DNA of 64,000 bases, taken from positions 56,513 through 120,512 of the forward strand of contig JAMXLF010000098.1 of the NCBI GenBank assembly GCA_024281055.1, written 5' to 3'. A program made the position numbers and the translations under genes. Positions within the stretch are counted from its first letter, which is position 1, and each line of letters starts with the position of its first letter. The stretch is from Geobacteraceae bacterium. GTDB taxonomy: Bacteria; Desulfobacterota; Desulfuromonadia; Geobacterales; Geobacteraceae. Below the pieces are notes generated by a model that saw only the letters and a list, made by a program, of their open reading frames with translations, was not told where the DNA came from and made no database searches. Below are positions 34,455-43,175 of this stretch, piece by piece.

Positions 34455-34600
34455 AATCCCGTGAATGGCGGTGTCATCCCACCGTGTCGCAAGCTGCCGT
34501 CGAGTCCGACTCCAACCCAGTCTTATATTTTAATAATAATTTTTAATTACCGGATTCCCTGCCTGTAGCATGTCCGAAAATATATGGTAGAGTTCTATGC

Positions 34601-35803
34601 ATGATCGTCGTCGAAACCTTCAAGGGGAAAGCCGTTGCCGACCACCCGGTGGAGATCGTGGAACGGAAAGGCACCGGGCATCCGGACTTTATCTGCGATG
34701 CGGTCATGGAAGCGATCTCCGTGGCGCTTTCCCGAGCCTACCTGGATCAATGGGGAACCATCCTCCATCACAATATCGACAAGGGGCTCCTGGTTGCCGG
34801 AAAGGCCGCCAAGCGTTTCGGCGGCGGAAGGGTTCTGTCCCCCATGGAGCTCATCATCGGCGACAGGGCCACGTTCACGGCCCAGGGGAAAACGGTCCCC
34901 GTTGGTGATATCGCCATCGATGCAGCCAAGAAGTGGCTGCGGGAGAACCTTCGTGCCGTTGACCCCGGCAAGCATTTGCGCTACCGGGTTGTTCTTGCTC
35001 CCGGCTCGGCAGAACTGACGGACATCTTTGCACGTCCCGGCGAGGTCCGGTCGGCCAACGATACCTCCGCCGCCGTCGGCTACTATCCCTTGAGTCCCAC
35101 GGAGCGGATGGTTCTGGAGCTGGAGCGCCATCTCAACTCCCGTCCGTTCAAGGAACGCTTCCCGTGCACTGGCGAGGATGTGAAAGTCATGGGGCTGCGC
35201 ACTCGGGACCGGCTCGATGTAACGGTGGCCATGCCACTGATGGCCAATATGATCGGGTCCGAGGAGGAGTATTTTGCTCAGAAGGCCGTCCTCGAAAGGG
35301 AGATGTGCGAATTCCTGGGCCGTTTTTCGGAGTTCAAACGCCTGGAGCTCCATTATAACACCCTGGATATGCGCGACAGAGGCCTTGGCGGGGTTTACCT
35401 GTCGCTCCTCGGGACCTCGGCCGAGGATGCCGATTCAGGGCAGGTGGGGCGCGGCAACCGGGTGAACGGGCTGATCTCCATGAACCGGCCGATGGGGACC
35501 GAAGCGGCCGCCGGCAAGAACCCGATGAGCCACGTGGGCAAAATTTACAACGTTCTGGCCCACCGGATTGCCCGGGAGATTTACGAAGAAATTGAGGGGA
35601 TACGGGAAGTCTATGTGCTGCTCCTCAGCAGGATCGGCACCCCCATCGATCGTCCCCGGATGGCCACTGCCCAGCTTCTCCTCGATCGGGGAAGGCGAAT
35701 CGGTGACGTCGCGGGCCGGGCTCGGCAGATTTTCGAACGTGAGTTTGCAGGAATTGGGCAATTCTGTTTCGACCTCGGAAATGGGAGGTTCCCGATATGT
35801 TGA
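34601..35803 (+). CDS. Archaeal-type methionine adenosyltransferase
   Basis: This 400-residue protein carries the blocks of the archaeal MAT family, not bacterial MetK. It has IVERKGTGHPDFICDAVMEA near residue 20, HHNIDKGLLVAG, KRFGGGRV, DTSAAVGYYPLSP, VMGLRTRDRLDVTVA, GTSAEDADSGQVGRGNRVNG and GTEAAAGKNPMSHVGKIYN. It makes S-adenosylmethionine from ATP and methionine in the cytoplasm. It is followed after 17 bases by an unusual ATPase, suggesting an operon. Most bacteria have MetK, so transfer from an archaeon is plausible; presence of metK elsewhere is unknown. Confidence 0.92.
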   Translation: MIVVETFKGKAVADHPVEIVERKGTGHPDFICDAVMEAISVALSRAYLDQWGTILHHNIDKGLLVAGKAAKRFGGGRVLSPMELIIGDRATFTAQGKTVPVGDIAIDAAKKWLRENLRAVDPGKHLRYRVVLAPGSAELTDIFARPGEVRSANDTSAAVGYYPLSPTERMVLELERHLNSRPFKERFPCTGEDVKVMGLRTRDRLDVTVAMPLMANMIGSEEEYFAQKAVLEREMCEFLGRFSEFKRLELHYNTLDMRDRGLGGVYLSLLGTSAEDADSGQVGRGNRVNGLISMNRPMGTEAAAGKNPMSHVGKIYNVLAHRIAREIYEEIEGIREVYVLLLSRIGTPIDRPRMATAQLLLDRGRRIGDVAGRARQIFEREFAGIGQFCFDLGNGRFPIC

Positions 35804-35820
35804 ATGAGGGGAGGTTTTCG

Positions 35821-37224
35821 ATGGATCAACTGGGTCACAGGCTGCTGCGCGAAGGGCTCATCACGGAGCAGGAACTCACCGCAGCGCTTGAGAGACAACG
35901 GCTTCAAGGCGGACGCCTTGGTCACAACCTCGTTGCCCTTGGCATCATCAAGCAGGATGAACTCGATAAGTTTTTCAGACGCCATCCGTCCGCCCCGAAG
36001 AGTGTCGAGGAGACAGGGCTTGAGCTCACGTTCATTGCCGATCTCATCCTGAAACACCTCCTCTTCATGGGGGAATTCAGGATGGCTGATGTTGCGGAGC
36101 GGGTCAAGCTCTGCATGGCGGTCATCGACCGGGCGATGGAGATGCTGCGACGCGACAAACTCGTCGAGGTCAAGGGGGGAACCGGTTATGCGACGATGAC
36201 CTACACCTTCAAGCTTACCGACCAGGGGAAGAACCGGGCGACCGAGCTTTTGGACCTCTGCCGCTACGTGGGGCCGGCGCCGGTCACCCTCAACGATTAT
36301 CGCGGAGTGGTGGAAGTCCAGACCGTCAAGAGTGCCCTGGTCAGCGAAGAGAGCACCAAGCGGGCATTTTCCCACCTTATTCTCAACGAAGACATACTGA
36401 AACGCCTTGGCCCCGCCATGAGTTCGGGTAAGGCGATTTTTCTCTACGGCCCGCCGGGCAACGGCAAGACAGCCATAGCCGAGACCGTTGGCAGACTCCT
36501 GCCGGACACTGCCTACATTCCTTACGCCATAACCGTCGGCGGACAGATCATAAGCATTTTCGATCCGGTAAATCACGTCCCGGCAGAAGACAGCACCAGG
36601 GTGGACTCTGTGGATCAGCGCTGGGTCCTGATTCGGCGGCCGGTGGTCATGACCGGCGGAGAGCTGTCTCTGCGGATGCTCGATCTGGATTTCAATCCCA
36701 TCTCAAAGTTTTACGAGGCATCTCTCCAGATGAAGGCGAACAATGGCGTTTTCATCGTCGATGATTTCGGACGGCAGCAGATCGATCCGCAGAACCTTCT
36801 CAACCGCTGGATTGTTCCCCTCGACCGGGGGATCGATTTCATGACCCTTCATACTGGGATGAAGTTCTCCATTCCCTTCGATATGCTCATCATTTTCTCC
36901 ACCAATCTCGAACCGAAGCAACTCGTCGACGAGGCGTTTCTCAGGCGAATCCAGTACAAGATCAAGGTCGATCACCCGAGCGAACAGGAGTTCCTGGCCA
37001 TTTTCCGGATGGTGTGCCACACCAACGGTGTGCCTTTCAGTGAGGAGGCCATCGATTATCTCATCCGCAACTACTACCGTAAGTACGATGTCAATTTCAA
37101 TGCCTGCCATCCCCGTGACATCATCGAGCACATCCTTGTCAATTCCCGTTATTACCAGCGCCCGGCCAGACTCACGAAGGAAAGTATCGATGCTGCATGG
37201 CGCAATTATTTCGTGGAGGTATGA
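35821..37224 (+). CDS. AAA+ ATPase with N-terminal MshEN-like domain
   Basis: This 467-residue protein begins with an MshEN/GspE-N-like helical module (LGHRLLREGLITEQELTAAL, then LGHNLVALGII), the c-di-GMP-binding or partner-binding domain of type II secretion ATPases. It is followed by a winged-helix-like region (about 75-150) and an AAA domain: GKAIFLYGPPGNGKTAIAET (Walker A), VFIVDDFGRQ (Walker B) and LIIFSTNLEPKQLVDEAFLR. GAGGGGAGG precedes ATG 35821. The domain mix is unusual and I cannot assign a role. It shares an operon with the archaeal-type MAT. Confidence 0.83.
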   Translation: MDQLGHRLLREGLITEQELTAALERQRLQGGRLGHNLVALGIIKQDELDKFFRRHPSAPKSVEETGLELTFIADLILKHLLFMGEFRMADVAERVKLCMAVIDRAMEMLRRDKLVEVKGGTGYATMTYTFKLTDQGKNRATELLDLCRYVGPAPVTLNDYRGVVEVQTVKSALVSEESTKRAFSHLILNEDILKRLGPAMSSGKAIFLYGPPGNGKTAIAETVGRLLPDTAYIPYAITVGGQIISIFDPVNHVPAEDSTRVDSVDQRWVLIRRPVVMTGGELSLRMLDLDFNPISKFYEASLQMKANNGVFIVDDFGRQQIDPQNLLNRWIVPLDRGIDFMTLHTGMKFSIPFDMLIIFSTNLEPKQLVDEAFLRRIQYKIKVDHPSEQEFLAIFRMVCHTNGVPFSEEAIDYLIRNYYRKYDVNFNACHPRDIIEHILVNSRYYQRPARLTKESIDAAWRNYFVEV

Positions 37225-37662
37225 TTTGCCGCTATTCTCAGGTCTTCTTTCATAAAGTATACTGATACGGGGCCCAACCCGTATCTGGATATCTCTTCCG
37301 AAATTTTTGCGGGCCCCCTCGGGTCTTCCCGAGGGGGCTTGCTCATTTCCTCAGATGATTCAGCTCCAAAACCCGTTTTAATTGGTGGTCCTAAAAAATA
37401 ATGGGTGACGCCACTGGACATCGCGACTAATGATGATATTTAAATAAGAGTGAATTTCCGGTTTGTAATGTCGAACATCCATGCCGTGGAGCGTCAGTCA
37501 GTCGTTCTGTTCTCTGAACATGCTCATCCATGAGAGGATGTAATCGATATAGCGAACTGCGGTGTGCATCGAATCAACTCTAGCAAGAGGAAAGGAGGGG
37601 ATACTACACGAACGGATATGAACTGAATGTGGCTCGTAAAAAAACGTAAAGGAGGAAAATTG
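37225..37662. other. 438-base intergenic region upstream of the cytochrome operon
   Basis: No gene is seen here. Two hairpins lie near the left end: GATACGGG/CCCGTATC (37264-37285) and a perfect 11-base stem at 37313-37338. Further right are TGTTC-TCT-GAACA (37508-37520), a possible repressor site, and CATCC/GGATG (37525-37541 region). I looked for GEMM riboswitch signatures (cyclic dinucleotide sensors common before Geobacter cytochromes) and found none. No promoter close to sigma-70 or sigma-54 consensus was convincing. A strong AGGAGG site precedes the cytochrome start. Confidence 0.6.
37313..37338 (+). terminator. Perfect 11-bp hairpin, probable terminator of ATPase operon
   Basis: GCCCCCTCGGG and CCCGAGGGGGC pair perfectly around TCTT. 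The tail CTTGCTCATTTCC is only partly T-rich, so termination efficiency is uncertain. Confidence 0.55.
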
Positions 37663-40458
37663 ATGAAGAGTCAGCCAATATCATCCAGAATATCCAGGGT
37701 TATCTCCTCTGTTTCGCTGATCGCAATGTTTTTGCTGATCTTCGGCTGCTCGGGAGATACCGGGCTGCCCGGGCTCCCCGGCGCCAGCTCCGGGACCGTC
37801 GCCGGCACCATCACGGACGACTTCTCTCCGCCCAACAATGTTGCCGGGGCTACGGTTACCCCTTCACCGCAGCCGCAAGGGGTTACCCCCGTCACGGCCG
37901 ATGCGAGCGGGAAGTATTCCATAACGCTGCCAAACGGCAACTATACGCTCACCTTCAGTCGCAACGGTTACAACAGCCAAACTCAACCGGTAACGGTCAT
38001 CTCTGGCCAGACCACTACCCTCAACGTGACGCTCATCCATAACGCGGCGGCGGTGGTGAACGTGGCGAACGCGAAGTTTGTCAACGGCAAGGCCACCCTG
38101 ACGGCCAACGTTGCGGTGTTCGACCCCGCGTTGAAAGGCCAGCCGATTACCTTCACGTGGCTTGATTCGGCCGGGAATACTGTCGGTACCACTTCCAGCG
38201 TTACCGTGAACCAGCCGAGCACCGCTGCCTTGAAAGCCAATCTAGCCAACCTGGTTGCGCCCCGCCAGGGCCTTGATCCGCCAGGCACCCCCGGTAACGA
38301 GGAGGCTGATGCAAACGAGGTCGACGTGGCGAACTTCCAGACTCTCGACCGGATGATGGTAGTCGGCATTCCGCAGAAGGCCTTCGAGGACGGCGCCAAT
38401 CCCCCATACACGGTGACGGCCACCATCGCCGGGCAGAAATTTACGGCGATCCCCACCGTCAGTATGCCGGCCAACACTGTTCCCTTCGTGCCGAACCCCG
38501 GCCTGAGAAACGTTCCGATCGGCCAGCCGGTCATGCTGCAGGGCCACGGCGCACCTCCGGTTCCGGGGATTACTCCGCCACCGGCTACGCAGACCACCTG
38601 GAACTGGACCATTGTCGCGCCGTCGGGCTCGAACGTCACTGCCCTCGTCGACCCGACCACCCGCTTCCCCAGTTTCATTCCCGATGCGGTCGGTACGTAT
38701 ACCATCACGGAATCGGTGTCCGGCCAGTCGCTGACCATCTACGCCGGCAAGTATGTCGGGATCCTCGTTCCCGCCTTACCGAACAACGATCCGGTCGGCG
38801 CTCTCGACACGGCCTGTTCGCAGGCCGGCTGCCATGCCAGCACCTCGGTCTTTGGCTCTACCACGATCATCAACGCTAACTTCACCGCGTGGAAACAGAG
38901 CGGTCACAGCGTGATAATGGTCAAGGGGATGCAGGAAGGTTCCCACTACGACATCAACTCCTGCGGCAAGTGTCACTCGGTCGGCTACGCCCAATACTCC
39001 AGCGCCATCAAGGCGGGCGGTTTCAAGGATGTCATCAATGCCACGGGTTTCACGAACGCCACCTTCCTGGCCAATGCCCCGACGTTCTTCAAGGGGTTTG
39101 ACCAGGTGCTGCGCGTTTCGGAAGTCCAGTGCGAAACCTGTCACGGTCCTAACTCCAGCGGTGCGCACGCCACCTTCACCACTAATCCCCAGGCCGATCA
39201 GATCAACGCGCGCATCAGCTATTCCGCGGACGTCTGCGGCGTCTGCCACGGTGAGCCGAAACGGCATGGCCGCTACCAGGAATGGCGCGAGAGCGGTCAC
39301 GGCGACTTCGAAACCGCCATAGGCGAAGCGATCACCGGTAAAACGACGGCACTTCCCGACGGGACTGGCCCCAGCGCCCGTTGCGTCGGATGCCATTCCG
39401 GCCAAGGGTACATCCAGTTCATCCAGCAGCTCGAGAGCGGCTTTGCGAGCCGAACGCTTTCGGATATACCCGCTGGCACGTTCTTCACCAACGTGAACTA
39501 CCTGCGCTCGAGCAACGTTCAGCCCATAGTCTGCGTCGCCTGTCATACCCCGCACAACCCGGGGCAGCAACCGGGCATCGTGGGGAACATCGTCATCCTG
39601 CGCGGCGGCTTCCAGGCCGGCGGTGCCTTTGCCGGCATAACCCCGCTCCTGCCCGCCGGCTTCCAGGCCAACGGCGTCGGCCGCGGCGCCCTCTGCATCA
39701 CCTGTCACAACAGCCGCAACGGCGAGGCCGTCGCCGGTTCCGGCGTCGTTGCCCTGCACGAGGACAACAGTACCACCTTCGGTACCCAAGTCTCGGGCAC
39801 GGCAAACTCCTATGCGGCACCGCACGATGCCGCCCAGGGCGACGTACTGATGGGGCGCAACGCCTATTTCGTCACCGGTCAGCGCTCGAAGCATTCTTTC
39901 CTGGCGGATGCCTGCGTCACCTGCCACCTGCAGAAGGCACCGACCGACCCGTCGCTCGGCTACCCGCCGAACATCGAAGGCGCCGGCACCAACCATACCT
40001 TTGCCATCGTCAACGACCCGACCCGGCCGGCGGCCGACCAGATCAACGCCCTCTGCCACCAGTGCCACAGCTTTACCGGCACCGACATCCAGAACTCTTT
40101 CACCACGTCGTACAACCAGATGCTCGTTGACATCGCCAACGCGATTTACCGGATCAAGACCGGCGGCCATACGCCGCAGCAGGATGGCGTGCAGATTGTC
40201 TTCAACACGGGCAGCACTCCGTCGGTAACGGTCACGGCAAGCGGCGTCATCACTACGACGAATGTGAGCACCTATCTTGCCAACGCTCCCGGTACCCCCG
40301 CCACGGGGCCCATCGGAGCCAGCGGCTACGTGCCCACCATTGCCAAGGCGAACTGGAATGCTTCCCTCGTGAACAACGATTCCAGTCTGGCGGTGCACAA
40401 TCCGGGCTTTGCCTTTGACGTGGTTACGTCAACAAGCCTTACGGTAAGGGGGCTATAA
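37663..40458 (+). CDS. Outer-membrane multiheme c-type cytochrome lipoprotein (9 hemes)
   Basis: This 931-residue lipoprotein has a signal peptide ending LLIFGC (lipid cysteine 29). An N-terminal carboxypeptidase-regulatory-like beta domain (GTVAGTITDDF, then GKYSITLPNGNYTL) and a second Ig-like stretch follow. Heme motifs lie in residues about 385-830: one CX4CH (CSQAGCH) and eight CXXCH (CGKCH, CETCH, CGVCH, CVGCH, CVACH, CITCH, CVTCH, CHQCH). ATG 37663 follows AGGAGGAAAATTG. It is probably on the outer face of the outer membrane and passes electrons to minerals or partners. It heads a cluster with a barrel and two smaller cytochromes. Confidence 0.9.
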   Translation: MKSQPISSRISRVISSVSLIAMFLLIFGCSGDTGLPGLPGASSGTVAGTITDDFSPPNNVAGATVTPSPQPQGVTPVTADASGKYSITLPNGNYTLTFSRNGYNSQTQPVTVISGQTTTLNVTLIHNAAAVVNVANAKFVNGKATLTANVAVFDPALKGQPITFTWLDSAGNTVGTTSSVTVNQPSTAALKANLANLVAPRQGLDPPGTPGNEEADANEVDVANFQTLDRMMVVGIPQKAFEDGANPPYTVTATIAGQKFTAIPTVSMPANTVPFVPNPGLRNVPIGQPVMLQGHGAPPVPGITPPPATQTTWNWTIVAPSGSNVTALVDPTTRFPSFIPDAVGTYTITESVSGQSLTIYAGKYVGILVPALPNNDPVGALDTACSQAGCHASTSVFGSTTIINANFTAWKQSGHSVIMVKGMQEGSHYDINSCGKCHSVGYAQYSSAIKAGGFKDVINATGFTNATFLANAPTFFKGFDQVLRVSEVQCETCHGPNSSGAHATFTTNPQADQINARISYSADVCGVCHGEPKRHGRYQEWRESGHGDFETAIGEAITGKTTALPDGTGPSARCVGCHSGQGYIQFIQQLESGFASRTLSDIPAGTFFTNVNYLRSSNVQPIVCVACHTPHNPGQQPGIVGNIVILRGGFQAGGAFAGITPLLPAGFQANGVGRGALCITCHNSRNGEAVAGSGVVALHEDNSTTFGTQVSGTANSYAAPHDAAQGDVLMGRNAYFVTGQRSKHSFLADACVTCHLQKAPTDPSLGYPPNIEGAGTNHTFAIVNDPTRPAADQINALCHQCHSFTGTDIQNSFTTSYNQMLVDIANAIYRIKTGGHTPQQDGVQIVFNTGSTPSVTVTASGVITTTNVSTYLANAPGTPATGPIGASGYVPTIAKANWNASLVNNDSSLAVHNPGFAFDVVTSTSLTVRGL

Positions 40459-40475
40459 ACAGCTCCCTGCATTCA

Positions 40476-40503
40476 GCCGGCGGGCCTTCCGGGGCCCGCC
40501 GGC
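40476..40503 (+). terminator. Strong 11-bp hairpin between cytochrome and prolyl isomerase genes
   Basis: GCCGGCGGGCC (40476-40486) and GGCCCGCCGGC (40493-40503) pair perfectly. There is no clear T-run after it, so it may stabilise the cytochrome mRNA or attenuate expression of the downstream genes and may not fully terminate. Confidence 0.5.
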
Positions 40504-40543
40504 AATTTCATGAAATGATCACTTCAAAAGGAAGGACGGGTGC

Positions 40544-41398
40544 ATGAGTACGTATAAACATTCCCTCGTTGTCATTCTCACCATAATTGCAATGATGTAT
40601 ATCGGCGGCTGCGCGGAAAGAAACGGACAGGCCGCGAACGACCCCACCCAGAAGGTGCTTGCAAGAGTAAACGGTACCCCCATTACAACAGAAGACCTCG
40701 CCTTCCGTCTCCAGGCCGGACATGGTACTCCCGCGAGCGAACGGCAGAAAGCGCTCGACGACGTCATTGCCGAAGTGTTGATGTATGAGCAGGGTGTCAA
40801 GCTGGGTTTCGACAAGGATCCCTCGTACCGTCAGGAGATCGCCAAGTACGAGCGCCAACTGTCGAACGCCAAACGGCTGGAGATGGTGAGACGCGTCCTC
40901 AATAATCAGATCGCGGCAAAAGTCAATGTGACGCCGCAGGACGCCAAGGAGTACTACGACAAAAACACGGACAAGATCGCAACCGAGCTCCATCTCGAAT
41001 ACATAAAGTTCGACACCAGGCAGGAAGCCGAAGATGCCCTGAAAAAGGTTCGCGGAGGTACGCCCTCCTTTGAATCGCTCGCCCGCTCGACCATGGGCGG
41101 GACCCAGGTGGGGGGGCGCGAGCCGTGGGATCTGGGATTCCTCAAGTGGCAGCAGATCCCGGTCGATTTTGCCGATTCCCTATACAAACTGAAGCCCGGC
41201 GAGGTGAGCGACATATTGGGCTCGCAGCAGGCGGGCTTCCAGATATTCAGGAATGTACAAAGCCGCAAGGGGCCAGCTGTTGAGTTCGGGGCAGTCTCCG
41301 GGGCAGTCACGAACCGGCTCCGTGACCTGAAAATGCTGGAGGCTTATTATCGGTACGTGGACGATCTGAAGAAGGATGCAAAAATTGTGAAATTCTAG
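40544..41398 (+). CDS. Lipoprotein peptidyl-prolyl isomerase (SurA/PrsA-like)
   Basis: This 284-residue protein has a lipobox ending YIGGC (cysteine 23). A helical N-terminal SurA/PrsA-like region (VLARVNGTPITTEDLAFRL, DDVIAEVLMYEQGVKLG) is followed by a parvulin-like domain (IATELHLEYIKFDTRQEAED, GFLKWQQIPVDFADSLYKLK, GFQIFRN). It would fold periplasmic or outer-membrane proteins. Placed between the 9-heme cytochrome and the barrel, it is probably a dedicated chaperone for the conduit. It starts 40 bases after the intergenic hairpin. Confidence 0.85.
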   Translation: MSTYKHSLVVILTIIAMMYIGGCAERNGQAANDPTQKVLARVNGTPITTEDLAFRLQAGHGTPASERQKALDDVIAEVLMYEQGVKLGFDKDPSYRQEIAKYERQLSNAKRLEMVRRVLNNQIAAKVNVTPQDAKEYYDKNTDKIATELHLEYIKFDTRQEAEDALKKVRGGTPSFESLARSTMGGTQVGGREPWDLGFLKWQQIPVDFADSLYKLKPGEVSDILGSQQAGFQIFRNVQSRKGPAVEFGAVSGAVTNRLRDLKMLEAYYRYVDDLKKDAKIVKF

Positions 41399-41413
41399 AA
41401 AGGAGGGGTTGCT

Positions 41414-42748
41414 TTGAAAAGCTATCGCCAGTGGAACACACGCTGCGCATTACCCGGTATCCTGAAAACGTCCGGGTGGATCGCCGCCGTTATCTCGCTT
41501 ATGTTCGTAGTACCGGCCAAGGCGGAAGCTGCCTCCGTTTCCCTGCAATCGGACACGATTTTCCGGATGGGGCAGTCGACGTCGGATAAGAGGAATCTCT
41601 ACCCGGCTTACGAGTACCTGCGGCTCTCCGTGCCGGAAATCGACAAGGACGGTACCATTTCATTCTATTTCGGCGGGTGGGGACGTTATGACCTTGCCGA
41701 CAAGACCACTGACAGGTATACGAACGGCGACCTTCAGTACGGGTATCTCAGCTACCGAAGTAAAAAAAATAACCTGCAGATCAATCTGGGGCGTCAATTC
41801 GTTTCCGAAGGGGTGGCTGCGGAAAGGTTCGACGGCGCGTATCTCCGGTGTGATCTCGCCGCCGGTTTCGGGGCGGCGCTCTTTGGCGGAGCGACAGTTG
41901 CCACCGACCCGAACTTCCAGGGTGGAGATGTCGTTTACGGCGGCAGGATCTCTCACACCATGCCGAAATATTACAGCATCGGCATCAGCGCCTTGAAGAC
42001 CGACGACGACCAAAGCCGCTTCAGGGAAGAGGAAGGCATCGATATCTGGCTTCATCCGTTCAAGCAAGTCGAGGCGGTGGGGAGGTCATCCTATAACTCG
42101 ATTACGTCGGGATGGATGGAACACGCCTATACCATCTCGTATATTCCTCTGGATAATCTCCGGATCAACTTCGACCTCTCCCAGGTCAACTACAGGGATT
42201 ACTTCTTCCACATGACGACGAGCGCCCTCAGCGTCGTTCCCGGCGGGGTACTCGATCCCAACGAAGAGGTCTTGACTCTCGGCGGAAGTATTGCCTATAC
42301 GCCGATCAAGAATCTCACAATTGTTGCCGATTACAAGAACTTCGACTATCATGTTGCAGGTAATGCCCACAAATACGGCGGGAAGGCGACGTTCTCGCTC
42401 CCGGCCTCCTTTGCGGCCGGTATTGCCCTCCACCGGATGGACGGCCAAGTCGACAGGTTGCGGTACTATGAGTATCGTGCGTTTGCATCCAAAAAAATTG
42501 CCAAGCTCGACCTGACGGCCGACTTCTTCGGGGTGAACTACGACAGCAACATCAACGGACTCAAGAACGCTTTTACTGTTGCTGGGGCCGCATCGTATGA
42601 AATCACGGAGCGATTAAAGGTTGCCGGCGACATCAATTATTCGAGAACCCCTGATTTTGACAATCAACTGACGGGGCTTGTCAAGATTACGTATGCGTTC
42701 GATACTGCGCGCAGTGCCGAAGGGAGGGCGAAGGGTGAAAAATATTAG
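41414..42748 (+). CDS. Outer-membrane beta-barrel (porin) of electron conduit
   Basis: This 444-residue protein has a signal peptide (cleavage near AEAAS) and, after it, alternating short amphipathic strands rich in Tyr, Gly and Asp, such as FYFGGWGRYDLADKT, LQYGYLSYRSKKNNLQINLG and LTADFFGVNYD. This is the pattern of a 16- to 22-strand barrel. Porin-cytochrome conduits of Geobacter use such a barrel to hold a cytochrome across the outer membrane. The start is TTG 41414, with AAGGAGGGG nearby. It overlaps the next cytochrome gene by 14 bases. Confidence 0.82.
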   Translation: MKSYRQWNTRCALPGILKTSGWIAAVISLMFVVPAKAEAASVSLQSDTIFRMGQSTSDKRNLYPAYEYLRLSVPEIDKDGTISFYFGGWGRYDLADKTTDRYTNGDLQYGYLSYRSKKNNLQINLGRQFVSEGVAAERFDGAYLRCDLAAGFGAALFGGATVATDPNFQGGDVVYGGRISHTMPKYYSIGISALKTDDDQSRFREEEGIDIWLHPFKQVEAVGRSSYNSITSGWMEHAYTISYIPLDNLRINFDLSQVNYRDYFFHMTTSALSVVPGGVLDPNEEVLTLGGSIAYTPIKNLTIVADYKNFDYHVAGNAHKYGGKATFSLPASFAAGIALHRMDGQVDRLRYYEYRAFASKKIAKLDLTADFFGVNYDSNINGLKNAFTVAGAASYEITERLKVAGDINYSRTPDFDNQLTGLVKITYAFDTARSAEGRAKGEKY

Positions 42749-43175
42749 AATGCTTATGATCATGGCGATGCCGTTGTTAGCGTGCTTCCTGTACGCCTGC
42801 GCCAACACCAACAGCATGTACAGGGCTCATCCCGCCGAAGTGACGGGAATTCCCGACTGTTCAGAGTGCCACACCGACAACTGGGCTTCCCTTAATCACC
42901 AGGCGGCTGATTTTTACGAGAAACACAGGTACTACGCCGAGCAGCAGAAATTTGCCTGCGGAGTGTGCCACGAAGAATCGTTCTGTGCCGATTGCCATGC
43001 CCACAAAGAGGAGATCAAGCCGAGCGACAAGTACAAGCTTTCTCCGGAACGGGAACTGCCTCACCGTGGTGACTATCTCAACCAGCACAGGATCGACGGC
43101 AGGATTGATCCGGTATCATGTGTGAAGTGTCACGGAAGATCAAACAACGAGAGGTGCAAAGAATGTCACAGATAA
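42735..43175 (+). CDS. Pentaheme c-type cytochrome lipoprotein
   Basis: This 146-residue lipoprotein has a lipobox ending FLYAC (cysteine 22) and five CXXCH motifs: CSECH, CGVCH, CADCH, CVKCH and CKECH. It would lie on the periplasmic side of the outer membrane or inside the barrel and pass electrons outward. The GTG start is preceded by GAAGG and lies inside the end of the barrel gene, so the two are coupled. It overlaps the next gene by 13 bases. Confidence 0.88.
   Translation: MKNIRMLMIMAMPLLACFLYACANTNSMYRAHPAEVTGIPDCSECHTDNWASLNHQAADFYEKHRYYAEQQKFACGVCHEESFCADCHAHKEEIKPSDKYKLSPERELPHRGDYLNQHRIDGRIDPVSCVKCHGRSNNERCKECHR

Noticed and set aside
37340..37662. GEMM (cyclic dinucleotide) riboswitch before the cytochrome gene
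   Set aside because: Such switches are common in Geobacter cytochrome leaders, so I looked for the conserved core and tetraloop-receptor sequences and did not find them.
38776..40398. Open frame of 540 codons on the minus strand across the large cytochrome
   Set aside because: The plus strand encodes nine heme motifs with a proper start; the reverse frame shows only low-complexity sequence.
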